In this document: positions 18,514 through 26,574 of the stretch, piece after piece
How positions within the stretch are numbered: position 1 is the stretch's first letter
How the letters are laid out: each line of letters begins with the position of its first letter
Assembly (NCBI GenBank): GCA_002011125.2
Contig: MTMF02000009.1
Coordinates: forward strand, 648,889-712,888
Reading direction: 5' to 3'
Source of the DNA: Candidatus Hydrothermarchaeum profundi
GTDB lineage: Archaea > Hydrothermarchaeota > Hydrothermarchaeia > Hydrothermarchaeales > Hydrothermarchaeaceae
Length of the DNA stretch: 64,000 bases
Program-made: the position numbers and the translations under genes
Notes under the pieces: model-generated
Told to the model about the DNA's origin: nothing
Seen by the model: only the letters and a program-made list of their open reading frames with translations
Databases searched by the model: none

Positions 18514-18914
18514 TTAAGGAGTAATTCTATTTCTCTCTCCATTCCCTTCTTACTTAAGTAGCCTATGAACTTCTTTTCAACCTCCCCCTTATTATTAAAG
18601 AAAACAAATGCTGGAAGGCTATCTATCCCATATTTTTGTGCCAGCTCTTTTTCTTCATCAAAGTTTGCGGTGAGGAAATTTACTTTCCCGCTATACTCTT
18701 TTTTCAGCTCTCTCATAGTTGGAAGCATTTCCCAACAGTAGATACACCAGTCTGCAGCGAATTCAAGCACAATGGGATTTCTGCTTGATAGGGCAGCTTC
18801 AAACTTTTCAGGTGAGTAGTCGTACTCTATTGACTCGCCAGCAGTTTTTTCAATAGATTTCTCGCTAGATATACATCCAACAAGAATTATTAGAAGAAGT
18901 ATTATCTCTTTCAT
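18510..18914 (-). CDS. Thioredoxin-like lipoprotein
   Basis: From the ATG at 18914 the protein is 134 residues: a lipobox (LLIILVGC, Cys14), then a thioredoxin fold with active site WCIYC and a cis-Pro loop SLPAF. It should be anchored outside the membrane and act as a thiol reductase, for example keeping apo-cytochrome cysteines reduced. A longer frame from 18992 adds 26 non-hydrophobic residues and would lie on top of the TATA-like element near 18993-19000, so I reject it. It overlaps the multiheme gene by 4 nt and is first in the operon. Confidence 0.88.
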   Translation of the reverse strand: MKEIILLLIILVGCISSEKSIEKTAGESIEYDYSPEKFEAALSSRNPIVLEFAADWCIYCWEMLPTMRELKKEYSGKVNFLTANFDEEKELAQKYGIDSLPAFVFFNNKGEVEKKFIGYLSKKGMEREIELLLK

Positions 18915-18985
18915 TAAGGAGAAATAGTTTTTAGACGGATAAAAATTTTGCCAGAAAGAATAGTTTTGTGTAGATTTGGCATTAT

Positions 18986-19056
18986 CGTGCATTAAATATA
19001 CTTAATATGTCCTTTTTCCCACACAAACTATGGAAGAAGAAAAAATTTATATATTG
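18986..19056. promoter_or_regulatory. Divergent promoters of the electron-transfer island
   Basis: Two archaeal TATA-like elements face outward. The minus-strand one (AAGTATATTTAA on that strand, about 18989-19000) serves the thioredoxin/cytochrome operon. The plus-strand AATTTATATATT at about 19044-19055 serves the beta-propeller gene. The spacing of about 45 bp would allow shared control. No clear operator palindrome was seen between them. Confidence 0.5.
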
Positions 19057-19110
19057 TTTAGGCAACCCCCTACTAGATTAGGTTAAAATTTTTGGATAGG
19101 AGGTGAAGAA

Positions 19111-20346
19111 GTGAAATATATTTTCAGCGCTACCTTTGTCGCTCTGTTGTTTATGGCCGTACTAGCATCGGGATGCATAGGGGGGGAAAAAGCAGCACCA
19201 TCTGAAACAGTAGCTCCTGAAGAAACTGCCCCGCCGGCTGTAACACTAGCTAAAGGAAGAGCTTTCACAGCGGGGCATGGGGGACACTTAGCGGTTATAG
19301 ATTTTGCGATAAATCCTAAAACTAAGGAATTTACAATATATAGCATAGGTAGGTTGGTGGCATATAGTCCTGATGGAAAAAAATACGGTGCAGAGAAAGC
19401 TTCTCATACAGTGTCTCTTTCTAAGGATGGCAAAACTCTCTACTGGGCGGCATTAGATGGAACGATAACTGAGATTGATCTGGATGCGGTAGGATTGACT
19501 CTAGATAAGGCTCCAGTAGGCACTCTGAAAGAATGGAGGACTTATAAGGCAAAGGATGTTGAGTGGGCTGAATTAGGTGGAGAAACTGATAATCTCCATT
19601 GTGGTTCAAGTCTAAGTCCTGATGGAAAGACGCTCTATGTTTCCAGTATAGGCAGCGGTGCAGTGCTCGTATATGATACCACAACGCATAAAAAAGTGGA
19701 CAAAATACCTGTAGATGCGTTTGGTTGTACTGCTGAAGTTACCCCGGATGGCAAATACTTATACTTCGCAAATATGGCGGCAGGCGTAGTCGACAAAGTT
19801 GACCTTTCTACTAGGGAGATCGTTAAGAAAATAGATACTACACAATACAATGGATATTTCTTGCATATAGGAGAGTTAGCGCCTGATGGTAGATACCTCT
19901 GGCAGACTGCGGCTAATGAATTTAAGGAAGGTAAGCCATACAATATACCCATCGAAGGAGCTTCAGGCATAGGCCAGGGCTATGTGATAATAATAGATAC
20001 GGTGAATGATAAAGTCGTAGATGCACTTAATGTCCCAGGTAACCCGCATGATGTGACCTTTACTAAAGATGGAAGGTTTGCCATTCTTTCAGCGAGGCAT
20101 CTGCCTGAGAATCCAACTAGTAGTGGCTTAGTCCTTGTTGATACTACTGAGAAAAAAGTTATCAGCGAGCATGATGTTTGTGGAGCATGTCATGATGAAC
20201 TAGGTGCTGATGTCAGCGAGTTTATAGATCCTGAGACTCAAGTGCTAACGAATCTAGGCTTGCTTGAACATCCTGAAACCGGACTCGCTTTGGCTTGCGG
20301 TATAGATATTACCTGGGAAAAGAGTACTACCTTAGGGTGCATGTAA
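19111..20346 (+). CDS. Lipoprotein beta-propeller with C-terminal heme c motif; candidate copper enzyme
   Basis: A 411-residue protein with GTG start, set by SD AGGAGGTG at 19098-19105. The lipobox LASGC (Cys22) is followed by a Ala/Pro/Glu linker. The body has YVTN/NHL-like blades (SxDGKxLY repeats). At the same place in successive blades, seven or eight residues before the Asp-Gly turn, lie H99, H163, C206, H252 and H313, with H59 in the first blade. This pattern resembles propellers with a central metal site such as NosZ or SELENBP-type enzymes. A single CGACH heme site (357-361) and two more Cys follow. A terminator hairpin follows at once. Divergent from the cytochrome operon; ABC transporter and copper chaperone are downstream. 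Function is inferred, not known. Confidence 0.75.
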   Translation: MKYIFSATFVALLFMAVLASGCIGGEKAAPSETVAPEETAPPAVTLAKGRAFTAGHGGHLAVIDFAINPKTKEFTIYSIGRLVAYSPDGKKYGAEKASHTVSLSKDGKTLYWAALDGTITEIDLDAVGLTLDKAPVGTLKEWRTYKAKDVEWAELGGETDNLHCGSSLSPDGKTLYVSSIGSGAVLVYDTTTHKKVDKIPVDAFGCTAEVTPDGKYLYFANMAAGVVDKVDLSTREIVKKIDTTQYNGYFLHIGELAPDGRYLWQTAANEFKEGKPYNIPIEGASGIGQGYVIIIDTVNDKVVDALNVPGNPHDVTFTKDGRFAILSARHLPENPTSSGLVLVDTTEKKVISEHDVCGACHDELGADVSEFIDPETQVLTNLGLLEHPETGLALACGIDITWEKSTTLGCM

Positions 20347-20368
20347 AATAGACTGCACCCTTTTTTTT
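20335..20368 (+). terminator. Stem-loop terminator of the beta-propeller gene
   Basis: Perfect 7-bp arms GGGTGCA (20335-20341) and TGCACCC (20354-20360) are followed by eight T. The left arm lies within the last codons of the gene. This should separate the propeller transcript from the ABC genes. Confidence 0.75.
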
Positions 20369-20415
20369 ATTTTTTAAAAATATTTTTTTATTTTAATACT
20401 ATCTGAGGATTTTGC

Positions 20416-21633
20416 ATGGAAAAATTGAGCTTAACGTATGTAGCAAGGAAAAATATTAAGCGAAAGCTCTTTCGCAGTATTGCGTTAATACTAGCGGTAG
20501 GTATAGCAACTGGGGCTCTGTTTTCGAGTATTCTTATAATGAAAAGTGTGGAGCGTGGTTCTAAGACTGCTGTCTCCATGTTAGGGGCAGATTTAATGGT
20601 AGCACCTACTGGTTATGAAGCTGCGGCAAGAAGTTCTTTACTGGCTGGAGAACCACAGACCTTCTATATGGATCGCTCTATAGAAGAAAAAATAGCTAAG
20701 ATAGATGGCGTTGAAAAAACTTCATCACAAGTTTACGCGGAGACCTCTTCTTATCCCTGCTGTGGATTTAGGAAATCCTTTTTAGTCGGGTTTGATCCGA
20801 AAACGGATTTCACCGTCATGCCTTGGCTTAATAAAAAATTAGATAGGCCTTTTGGTGGGAATGATGTTATAATAGGCAGCGAGATTCCGGCTTACCCTGG
20901 ATTTACAACCTATGTGCATGGTCATGAGTTAACAATATGGGGGACTCTTCATCGCACAGGTCTGAAATATTTTGATAACACCATTTTTATTCCTATCGAG
21001 ACTCTCTATAAAATAGCCGAGGAAACTAGGCTGAATAGCAATGTAGCACCATTAGAAATCAACCGAAATCAAATTTCTGTAGTACTTGTTAAAGGAGAAG
21101 AGAAAGTCAGGCCAGACGTGTTAGAAGTTAGAATCGAAGGAAGAGTGCCCGGCGTTATTGCAATTCCTGTTGAGAGCGTAGTTCATACGGTTAAAATACA
21201 GGTTTCCTCTCTTTTTGGGAGCCTCTTCATTTTATCAGCGGTTTTGTGGGTTGCTAATACTCTTATGATTAGCGCTATTTTTTCTACGATCGTTTCTGAG
21301 AGGCAGAGGGAGCTGGGTATTCTTAGGGCGATTGGGGCTGATAGGAACGCGGTTTTTAGGCTTATAATATTGGAGGCGGTTATCTTAACAAGCATCGGAG
21401 GCATACTCGGAATAGCTTCTGGCCAGCTTATATTTTTAGCATTTAAAAATAGTATAACATCATCATTTACTTCTTTAAAAATACCATATATATGGCCTAG
21501 TGCCGTGAACATTTTGATGATTTCTCTGCTGAGTTTTATATCCGCGGTTAGTATGGGCGTCTTTGGGGCCATTTACCCAGCATTCAATAGCACTAAAATG
21601 GAGCCTTATCTAGCAATTAGGGCCGGTGAGTGA
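20416..21633 (+). CDS. FtsX/MacB-type ABC permease, first copy
   Basis: A 405-residue permease with an N-terminal membrane helix, a large external domain (about residues 45-255) and three C-terminal helices (FtsX fold). An adjacent Cys pair occurs in the external domain (SYPCCGF, before LVGFDPKTDF). The same position in the other permease also has CC. It shares a 182-bp identical stretch (21235-21416) with the second permease. As I recall, permeases with this CC...GFDP.TDFTV block accompany P19-type iron/copper uptake loci in bacteria. It overlaps the ATPase gene by 8 nt. Cargo unknown; metal delivery is suggested by the copper chaperone nearby. Confidence 0.85.
   Translation: MEKLSLTYVARKNIKRKLFRSIALILAVGIATGALFSSILIMKSVERGSKTAVSMLGADLMVAPTGYEAAARSSLLAGEPQTFYMDRSIEEKIAKIDGVEKTSSQVYAETSSYPCCGFRKSFLVGFDPKTDFTVMPWLNKKLDRPFGGNDVIIGSEIPAYPGFTTYVHGHELTIWGTLHRTGLKYFDNTIFIPIETLYKIAEETRLNSNVAPLEINRNQISVVLVKGEEKVRPDVLEVRIEGRVPGVIAIPVESVVHTVKIQVSSLFGSLFILSAVLWVANTLMISAIFSTIVSERQRELGILRAIGADRNAVFRLIILEAVILTSIGGILGIASGQLIFLAFKNSITSSFTSLKIPYIWPSAVNILMISLLSFISAVSMGVFGAIYPAFNSTKMEPYLAIRAGE
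21235..21416 (+). repeat. 182-bp direct repeat, copy 1 (within permease 1)
   Basis: Identical over 182 bp to 23130-23311. It starts at TCAGCGGTTTTGTGGG and ends at CTCGGAATAGC. It covers the end of the external domain and the second and third membrane helices. Divergence resumes sharply on both sides, as expected for recent gene conversion. Confidence 0.95.
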
Positions 21634-22312
21634 AATGATAGTTACAGAAAATCTGACTAAAATATATAGGGTTGGAGACAGGGATATAGAGGCAGTCATT
21701 GATGTAGGACTTAGAATTAGTGATAATGAATTCGTATCTATTGTAGGCCATTCTGGTAGTGGGAAGACAACATTATTAAGCATGATAGGCGGTCTTACAA
21801 GGCCGACTAAAGGGAAAGTGTTTGTAGATGGTATAGATATTTGGTCGCTAGGAGATAAGGAACTTTCTAAGTTGAGGAATGAGAAGATCGGGTTTATTTT
21901 TCAGTTCTCAAGTCTAATACCTACTTTAACCGCACTTGAAAATGTCATGCTACCGGCGACCTTCAGCCAAAATAAGAAAAAAGAGGTGGCTATACGAGCT
22001 GAAGAAATGCTTGATCTTGTAGAACTCTCTCATAGGATCGATTCTTATCCATCACAACTTTCAGGAGGTGAGCAGAGGAGAGTTGCCATAGCTAGGGCGT
22101 TAGTAAATAAGCCAAAGATAATTCTCGCAGATGAGCCGACAGGCGATTTAGATCATGAAACGGAAAAAGATGTAATAGACCTCTTTCTCAAAATAAATAA
22201 AGAATTTAATACGACTTTTTTGCTCGTAACTCACAACATAGAATTAGCCATGAAGGCTGATAGAAAATTAGTGATGGATCAAGGTAAAATAATAGAAGAT
22301 CCAAATGACTAG
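21626..22312 (+). CDS. ABC transporter ATPase, LolD/MacB type
   Basis: A 228-residue ATPase. Walker A GHSGSGKTT, signature LSGGEQRR, Walker B ILADEPTGDLD and switch His (VTHN) are intact. Its short length with no extra domain matches LolD/MacB ATPases that drive FtsX-type permeases by mechanotransmission rather than classic import. It lies between, and overlaps by 8 nt, both permease genes, so one ATPase dimer likely serves a permease heterodimer. Confidence 0.92.
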   Translation: MSEMIVTENLTKIYRVGDRDIEAVIDVGLRISDNEFVSIVGHSGSGKTTLLSMIGGLTRPTKGKVFVDGIDIWSLGDKELSKLRNEKIGFIFQFSSLIPTLTALENVMLPATFSQNKKKEVAIRAEEMLDLVELSHRIDSYPSQLSGGEQRRVAIARALVNKPKIILADEPTGDLDHETEKDVIDLFLKINKEFNTTFLLVTHNIELAMKADRKLVMDQGKIIEDPND

Positions 22313-23528
22313 TGTAAGTTTGTCTTATTTAGCACGAAGAAATATAGTTCGCAAATCTTTCCGGAGTATTGTACTTATATTTGCGGTGAGCATCTCAGTC
22401 GGCGTCTTATTCTCTACCACTTTGATGCTTAAAAGCATCGATAAAGGAATAAAAGTGGAAATGGAGAGGTTAGGGGCAGACTTACTTGTGGCTCCGGTAG
22501 GATATGAAGCTAAGGCCCGTACAGTACTTGTTAGTGGAGAGCCGCAAATATTCTATATGGGCGAAGAAGTTGTTGATAAAATAATAGCTATTCCAGGGGT
22601 TGTAGCTGCTTCTCCGCAGATTTTTATGGAAACCTCTTCTTATTTGCTGTGTTGCGAGATTTTAGAAACTTTGTTAGTCGGGTTTGACCCAGAAACAGAC
22701 TTTACAGTGACCCCATGGATAGAGTCTAGGGTAGATGGGCCTATTGATTATGAGCGTGACATTATTACAGGAGGGATGGTGGCTGTGTATGAAGGATATG
22801 CATATTATATCTACGGACAGGAGTTTAGAGTTTATGCGAGACTTCAGAAGACAGGGTTAAATTATTTTGATAGGACGATCTTTATCCCTCGAGCTCGAGC
22901 ATATAAGTTGGCACAGCAAACAAAAGAGAGGAAAGGGGTAGCTCCACTGAAATTATCTTCTGGAGATGTCTCGATTGTTTTAGTGAGAGTTTCGCCTAAT
23001 GCGAATGTAACAAAAATAGCGGAACAGATAAAGAGAGATATCCCTGATGTAAGTGTTTTAAAGATACAGGATATGCTTGCAAATACTAAACAGATATTCC
23101 TTAAATTGTTTGGAGGCTTACTAGTATTTTCAGCGGTTTTGTGGGTTGCTAATACTCTTATGATTAGCGCTATTTTTTCTACGATCGTTTCTGAGAGGCA
23201 GAGGGAGCTGGGTATTCTTAGGGCGATTGGGGCTGATAGGAACGCGGTTTTTAGGCTTATAATATTGGAGGCGGTTATCTTAACAAGCATCGGAGGCATA
23301 CTCGGAATAGCCGTGGGAAGTATTACTTTTACTATTTTTAAGAGCCATATATTATCCTCTTTTACTATGCTTAAGTTCCCTTATATCTGGCCTTCCTCTC
23401 CTGAAATTTTGGCAATCGGTTTAGGTAGCTTCTTGGCATCCCTAGCTATGGGGATTATTGGAGCATTATATCCTGGCTTTATATCTACAAAATTAGAGCC
23501 ATATTTTGCAATAAGAAAAGGAGAATAA
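22305..23528 (+). CDS. FtsX/MacB-type ABC permease, second copy
   Basis: A 407-residue paralogue of the permease at 20416, with the same N-terminal helix, external domain and three C-terminal helices. The matching Cys pair is SYLLCCEI before LVGFDPETDF. The external domains differ at many positions, but 23130-23311 is base-for-base identical to 21235-21416. It should pair with the first permease and share the ATPase. Confidence 0.85.
   Translation: MTSVSLSYLARRNIVRKSFRSIVLIFAVSISVGVLFSTTLMLKSIDKGIKVEMERLGADLLVAPVGYEAKARTVLVSGEPQIFYMGEEVVDKIIAIPGVVAASPQIFMETSSYLLCCEILETLLVGFDPETDFTVTPWIESRVDGPIDYERDIITGGMVAVYEGYAYYIYGQEFRVYARLQKTGLNYFDRTIFIPRARAYKLAQQTKERKGVAPLKLSSGDVSIVLVRVSPNANVTKIAEQIKRDIPDVSVLKIQDMLANTKQIFLKLFGGLLVFSAVLWVANTLMISAIFSTIVSERQRELGILRAIGADRNAVFRLIILEAVILTSIGGILGIAVGSITFTIFKSHILSSFTMLKFPYIWPSSPEILAIGLGSFLASLAMGIIGALYPGFISTKLEPYFAIRKGE
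23130..23311 (+). repeat. 182-bp direct repeat, copy 2 (within permease 2)
   Basis: Second copy of the tract at 21235-21416, with no difference I can find, at the same position in the paralogous gene. The copies lie 1,895 bp apart in the same orientation. Recombination between them would delete the ATPase gene and fuse the permeases. Confidence 0.95.
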
Positions 23529-23554
23529 AGTAATTAAAACTAATTTCCTAACCT

Positions 23555-23950
23555 TTAAGAACGTTGGGCTTTTACTTCAACGCTGCCAAATTTTTCGAAT
23601 TCTAATATGAGAGTTATCTCATCTTCTGAAGGATCAGCTCCAAATGCCATTATATGATAGCCGCCTCTTTTAAGTGGCACCGTTTCTCCTTTTGGAATCT
23701 CAATTTTATCAACCTTTAGCATCATTCCGCCTGCTATGGTATGAAGCTCTACTTTTGCATTTGGAAACTCCTTTATTTTAGCCGAGATTAGATTATCTGC
23801 TCCTCCATGATTCTCTATAACCATAAAAATGGAGATAGCATTAGACATCCCGGAAGACATGAAATATACATCATGGACCTTGATCTCCGGAGGATTATTT
23901 ATGCATCCTGCTGCTACTATAAATATAGCGAGTAGAAGATATCTTCCCAT
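23555..23950 (-). CDS. PCu(A)C-type copper chaperone lipoprotein
   Basis: From the ATG at 23950 this is 131 residues. A lipobox (LLAIFIVAAGC) precedes a domain like the bacterial periplasmic copper chaperone PCu(A)C (DUF461). The key elements are ELHT...GGMM, then about 21 residues with an IPKGETV turn, then GGYHIM, which fits the family's H...M...HxM Cu(I) site. It should carry copper outside the membrane. It converges with the ABC operon and may supply the candidate metal site of the propeller. Another 13 codons upstream are open but lack signal character. Confidence 0.8.
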   Translation of the reverse strand: MGRYLLLAIFIVAAGCINNPPEIKVHDVYFMSSGMSNAISIFMVIENHGGADNLISAKIKEFPNAKVELHTIAGGMMLKVDKIEIPKGETVPLKRGGYHIMAFGADPSEDEITLILEFEKFGSVEVKAQRS

Positions 23951-24152
23951 ATTGGTTGAATAAGCGTAGAATAATCTAGAAAATTTCATATTTCAGAGGC
24001 CCCTAAATTGGATTTCTTTTATTCTTTATACGATTGATGTTTTAACTTTTTTGCTACTTACTGCTAAAAAGGCTCTGAGCTAGTCTTTAAATTTATTATA
24101 TTCAGAAGAAATAATAAAAAACTATATTAACCATAGGAAATACGCTGTTAAT

Positions 24153-25505
24153 ATGCCTATCCATCCTATTGATTTCAGGTACGGAAGTCCTGAGATGAAG
24201 GCTATTTTTGAAGAGGAAAGTAGGTTGCAGAAATTACTTGATGTGGAAGCGGCTTTAGCGAGAGCGCACAAGAAAGTAGGCAATATCCCAAAAGAAGCGG
24301 CTGATATTATATCAAAAAATGCTACCGTGGATAAAGTAAAACTATCGAGGGTTAAAGAAATAGAAAATGAGATAAAACATGATCTTATGGCGGTTGTTAA
24401 GGCTCTGTCGGAGCAATGTGGAGAAGCTGGAAAGTACGTTCACTTGGGCGCTACTTCATATGATATAATAGACACAGCTAATGCATTGCAGTTCAGAGAA
24501 GCTTTAGAGGTCGTTGTTAAAGACCTTTATACTTTGGAGGGTGTGTTGCTAGATCTTGCAGAGAGGTACATCGATACTGTAGCCGTGGGCAGAACTCACG
24601 GACAACACGCCACCCCTATTACTTATGGCTTAAAATTCGCTATTTGGGCGAGAGAAACTAGAAGACATATAAAGCGCTTGCAACAGATGAAAGAGAGGGT
24701 TTTGGTTGGTAAAATGACCGGAGCGGTTGGGACGCAGGCATCTTTCGGTACGCAGGGGCCTAGGATTCAGGAGCTAGTGATGGAAGACTTAGGACTCAAG
24801 GCAGTCATGGTGTCTAATCAAGTAGTGCAAAGAGATAGATACGCTGAACTCATATCTATGCTCGCATTGATAGCAGCGTCACTTGACAAGTTTGCTAAAG
24901 AAATTAGGAATTTAATGCGTACTGAAATAGCGGAGGTTAGCGAGCCTTTTGCAGTAGACAAGCAGGTGGGGTCTTCTACAATGCCTCATAAAAGGAATCC
25001 TATTAATTGTGAGAAGGTCTGTGGATTAGCGAGAGTAGTGAAGTCAAATGTATTTGTCGCTTTAGAAAATGTGGCTCTCGAGCATGAACGAGACCTTACT
25101 AACTCCTCTCCAGAGAGAGTTATCTTTCCAGAGAGCTTTATCCTATTAGATGAGATGTTGAAAACAATGATCAAGGTTCTTAGAGGCTTAGTTTTATTCC
25201 CGGATAATATAGAGAGAAACTTGATGATGACTCGGGGATTAGAGATGGCAGAGGCAGTGATGATAGCTTTGGTCGAAAAAGGATTAGGCAGACAGGATGC
25301 TCACGAAATGTTAAGGGAAATATCTATGGAGGCTTATAAAAAGGGAGAATCGTTAGAGGAGGCTTTAAAGAAGGACTCTAGGATAACACAGCTTCTAAGC
25401 GATGAGGAGATTTCAAAGCTTGTAGATCCTCATAACTATATAGGAACTGCTATAGAGCAGGTGAGAAATGTCCTCGAAGTTTCTAGAAGAGAAAGAATTT
25501 CGTAA
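24153..25505 (+). CDS. purB: Adenylosuccinate lyase
   Basis: A 450-residue fumarase/aspartase-superfamily enzyme catalysing two steps of purine synthesis. The family signature GSSTMPHKRNP lies at about residues 272-282. The catalytic GRTHGQHATP block is present, and the N-terminal active-site segment RYGSPEM is intact. A TATA-like TTTAAATTTATTATA lies upstream at about 24086-24100. The 3' end overlaps the next gene by 38 nt. Confidence 0.95.
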   Translation: MPIHPIDFRYGSPEMKAIFEEESRLQKLLDVEAALARAHKKVGNIPKEAADIISKNATVDKVKLSRVKEIENEIKHDLMAVVKALSEQCGEAGKYVHLGATSYDIIDTANALQFREALEVVVKDLYTLEGVLLDLAERYIDTVAVGRTHGQHATPITYGLKFAIWARETRRHIKRLQQMKERVLVGKMTGAVGTQASFGTQGPRIQELVMEDLGLKAVMVSNQVVQRDRYAELISMLALIAASLDKFAKEIRNLMRTEIAEVSEPFAVDKQVGSSTMPHKRNPINCEKVCGLARVVKSNVFVALENVALEHERDLTNSSPERVIFPESFILLDEMLKTMIKVLRGLVLFPDNIERNLMMTRGLEMAEAVMIALVEKGLGRQDAHEMLREISMEAYKKGESLEEALKKDSRITQLLSDEEISKLVDPHNYIGTAIEQVRNVLEVSRRERIS

Positions 25506-26103
25506 TTTTTTCAACATACTTGGAGACTTGGAGCAAAGGGAAGAAATATTAGCCCAACTAGCAGAAAAAATAGAAGAGGGATCTAAAGTTGTAGATATAG
25601 CGACCGGCTCAGGATATTTTGCAAGGAATTTTTTAGAGAGAGAAGTATTCCTTGTATGCGTTGATATCGATACAAGGGCATTAATGTCTTTGAAAAAAGA
25701 GTTGTCCTCAATTTCTAAGAAAGCGCATTTTGAATTTATAATATCAGATGCCGCATGGTTGCCATTTAAAGAGCACGTGTTTGAGTACTCCATCGGCTGG
25801 TCAGCTCTTGTTCACATAAAAGACTGGAGAATCTCGGTTGAAGAGATGTTTAGAGTTTCTAGGAACATTATTTTAGCTGAGCCCTCCGGCGAGTATGCGG
25901 TTAGAGCGTTTAGAGATTTCATGTACAACTATAGCCCTCCTTCTCCCAGAGAGTGGTTAGGAGAATTTTATAGAAGGGGAAGTGTAAATATAAAGATAAA
26001 GGACTTTGTAATGGTGGTAGAGGTAAAAAGTGAGAATCGTAGTTGTGCTCCTAATGTTAATAGCAGTCTCTGGGTGCCTTCCTCAAAAGGTAGAGAGGCA
26101 TGA
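25468..26103 (+). CDS. Class I SAM-dependent methyltransferase
   Basis: A 211-residue protein. Motif I VVDIATGSGYFA and the acidic strand VCVDIDTRAL bind SAM; SDAAWLPFKEHVFEY is motif II. It resembles small UbiE/type 11 methyltransferases. The substrate is unknown. It overlaps purB by 38 nt and the following lipoprotein by 74 nt. The last 25 or so residues, which lie in that overlap, look non-conserved, so a shifted 3' end is possible. Confidence 0.7.
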   Translation: MSSKFLEEKEFRNFFNILGDLEQREEILAQLAEKIEEGSKVVDIATGSGYFARNFLEREVFLVCVDIDTRALMSLKKELSSISKKAHFEFIISDAAWLPFKEHVFEYSIGWSALVHIKDWRISVEEMFRVSRNIILAEPSGEYAVRAFRDFMYNYSPPSPREWLGEFYRRGSVNIKIKDFVMVVEVKSENRSCAPNVNSSLWVPSSKGREA

Positions 26104-26569
26104 GTTAGAGATTGAACCAGTTCTTGACCACTATGCCCTAAACGGCTATACAGAAAGTGCAGGGGAGGGCCTATACGTTATCCCAGGTTCCATAAAGGAT
26201 GCTAAGAGTGGACTACAGGAGATCGTTATTAACGGTGAGCCTCCTAAAACAGTATTTAGTACTGGTGATGAGCTAAATTTCGTAGTTTTCAGAGGAGTTT
26301 TTCCGACGGGCGGATTTAGTATTGAGATTAGAAGAGTTGAGAAGGAGAACACCTTTTTCTTCATTTTCGCTGACTATATAGATCCTGGGAAGGGCATGGC
26401 TGTGACTCATGCATATACATCACCTGCGGTGATAATACCTATAGGCAGGCTTGAAAGAGGCAACTACCGAGTAATGCTCCTTGTCACTAAAGTCCGTAGG
26501 ACCGCTGAGGGCGATGAAATAGTATATGAGGATAGGGAAAAAGCTATGGCGGAGTTCTCGGTAAAGTAG
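26030..26569 (+). CDS. PrcB-like lipoprotein, partner of the downstream subtilisin
   Basis: A 179-residue lipoprotein from a GTG start, with leader RIVVVLLMLIAVSGC and acylated Cys16. The region from about residue 85 (VFPTGGFSIEIRRVEKEN...DYIDPGKGMAVTHAYTSPAVIIPI) matches the PrcB C-terminal domain pattern: TGGY.I.I..V, a gap, then P.........T.P...V.I. In Treponema denticola the PrcB lipoprotein belongs to the dentilisin complex with the subtilisin-like PrtP. Here the subtilisin gene begins 5 nt downstream, so a chaperone or stabiliser role for that protease is likely. Confidence 0.7.
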   Translation: MRIVVVLLMLIAVSGCLPQKVERHELEIEPVLDHYALNGYTESAGEGLYVIPGSIKDAKSGLQEIVINGEPPKTVFSTGDELNFVVFRGVFPTGGFSIEIRRVEKENTFFFIFADYIDPGKGMAVTHAYTSPAVIIPIGRLERGNYRVMLLVTKVRRTAEGDEIVYEDREKAMAEFSVK

Positions 26570-26574
26570 TTTCT

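Noticed and set aside
18915-18992. 78-nt upstream extension of the thioredoxin lipoprotein
   Set aside because: Adds a hydrophilic stretch in front of a good lipobox signal and coincides with the promoter.
19111-20346. Nitrous oxide reductase or nitrite reductase cd1
   Set aside because: No cupredoxin CuA domain, no d1-heme genes, no NosDFYL set. Only the general His-in-propeller pattern is shared, so no such name is given.
20335-20368. Hairpin after the propeller gene as an operator or riboswitch
   Set aside because: Seven-bp perfect stem followed by a T-run is a simple terminator; no room for an aptamer.
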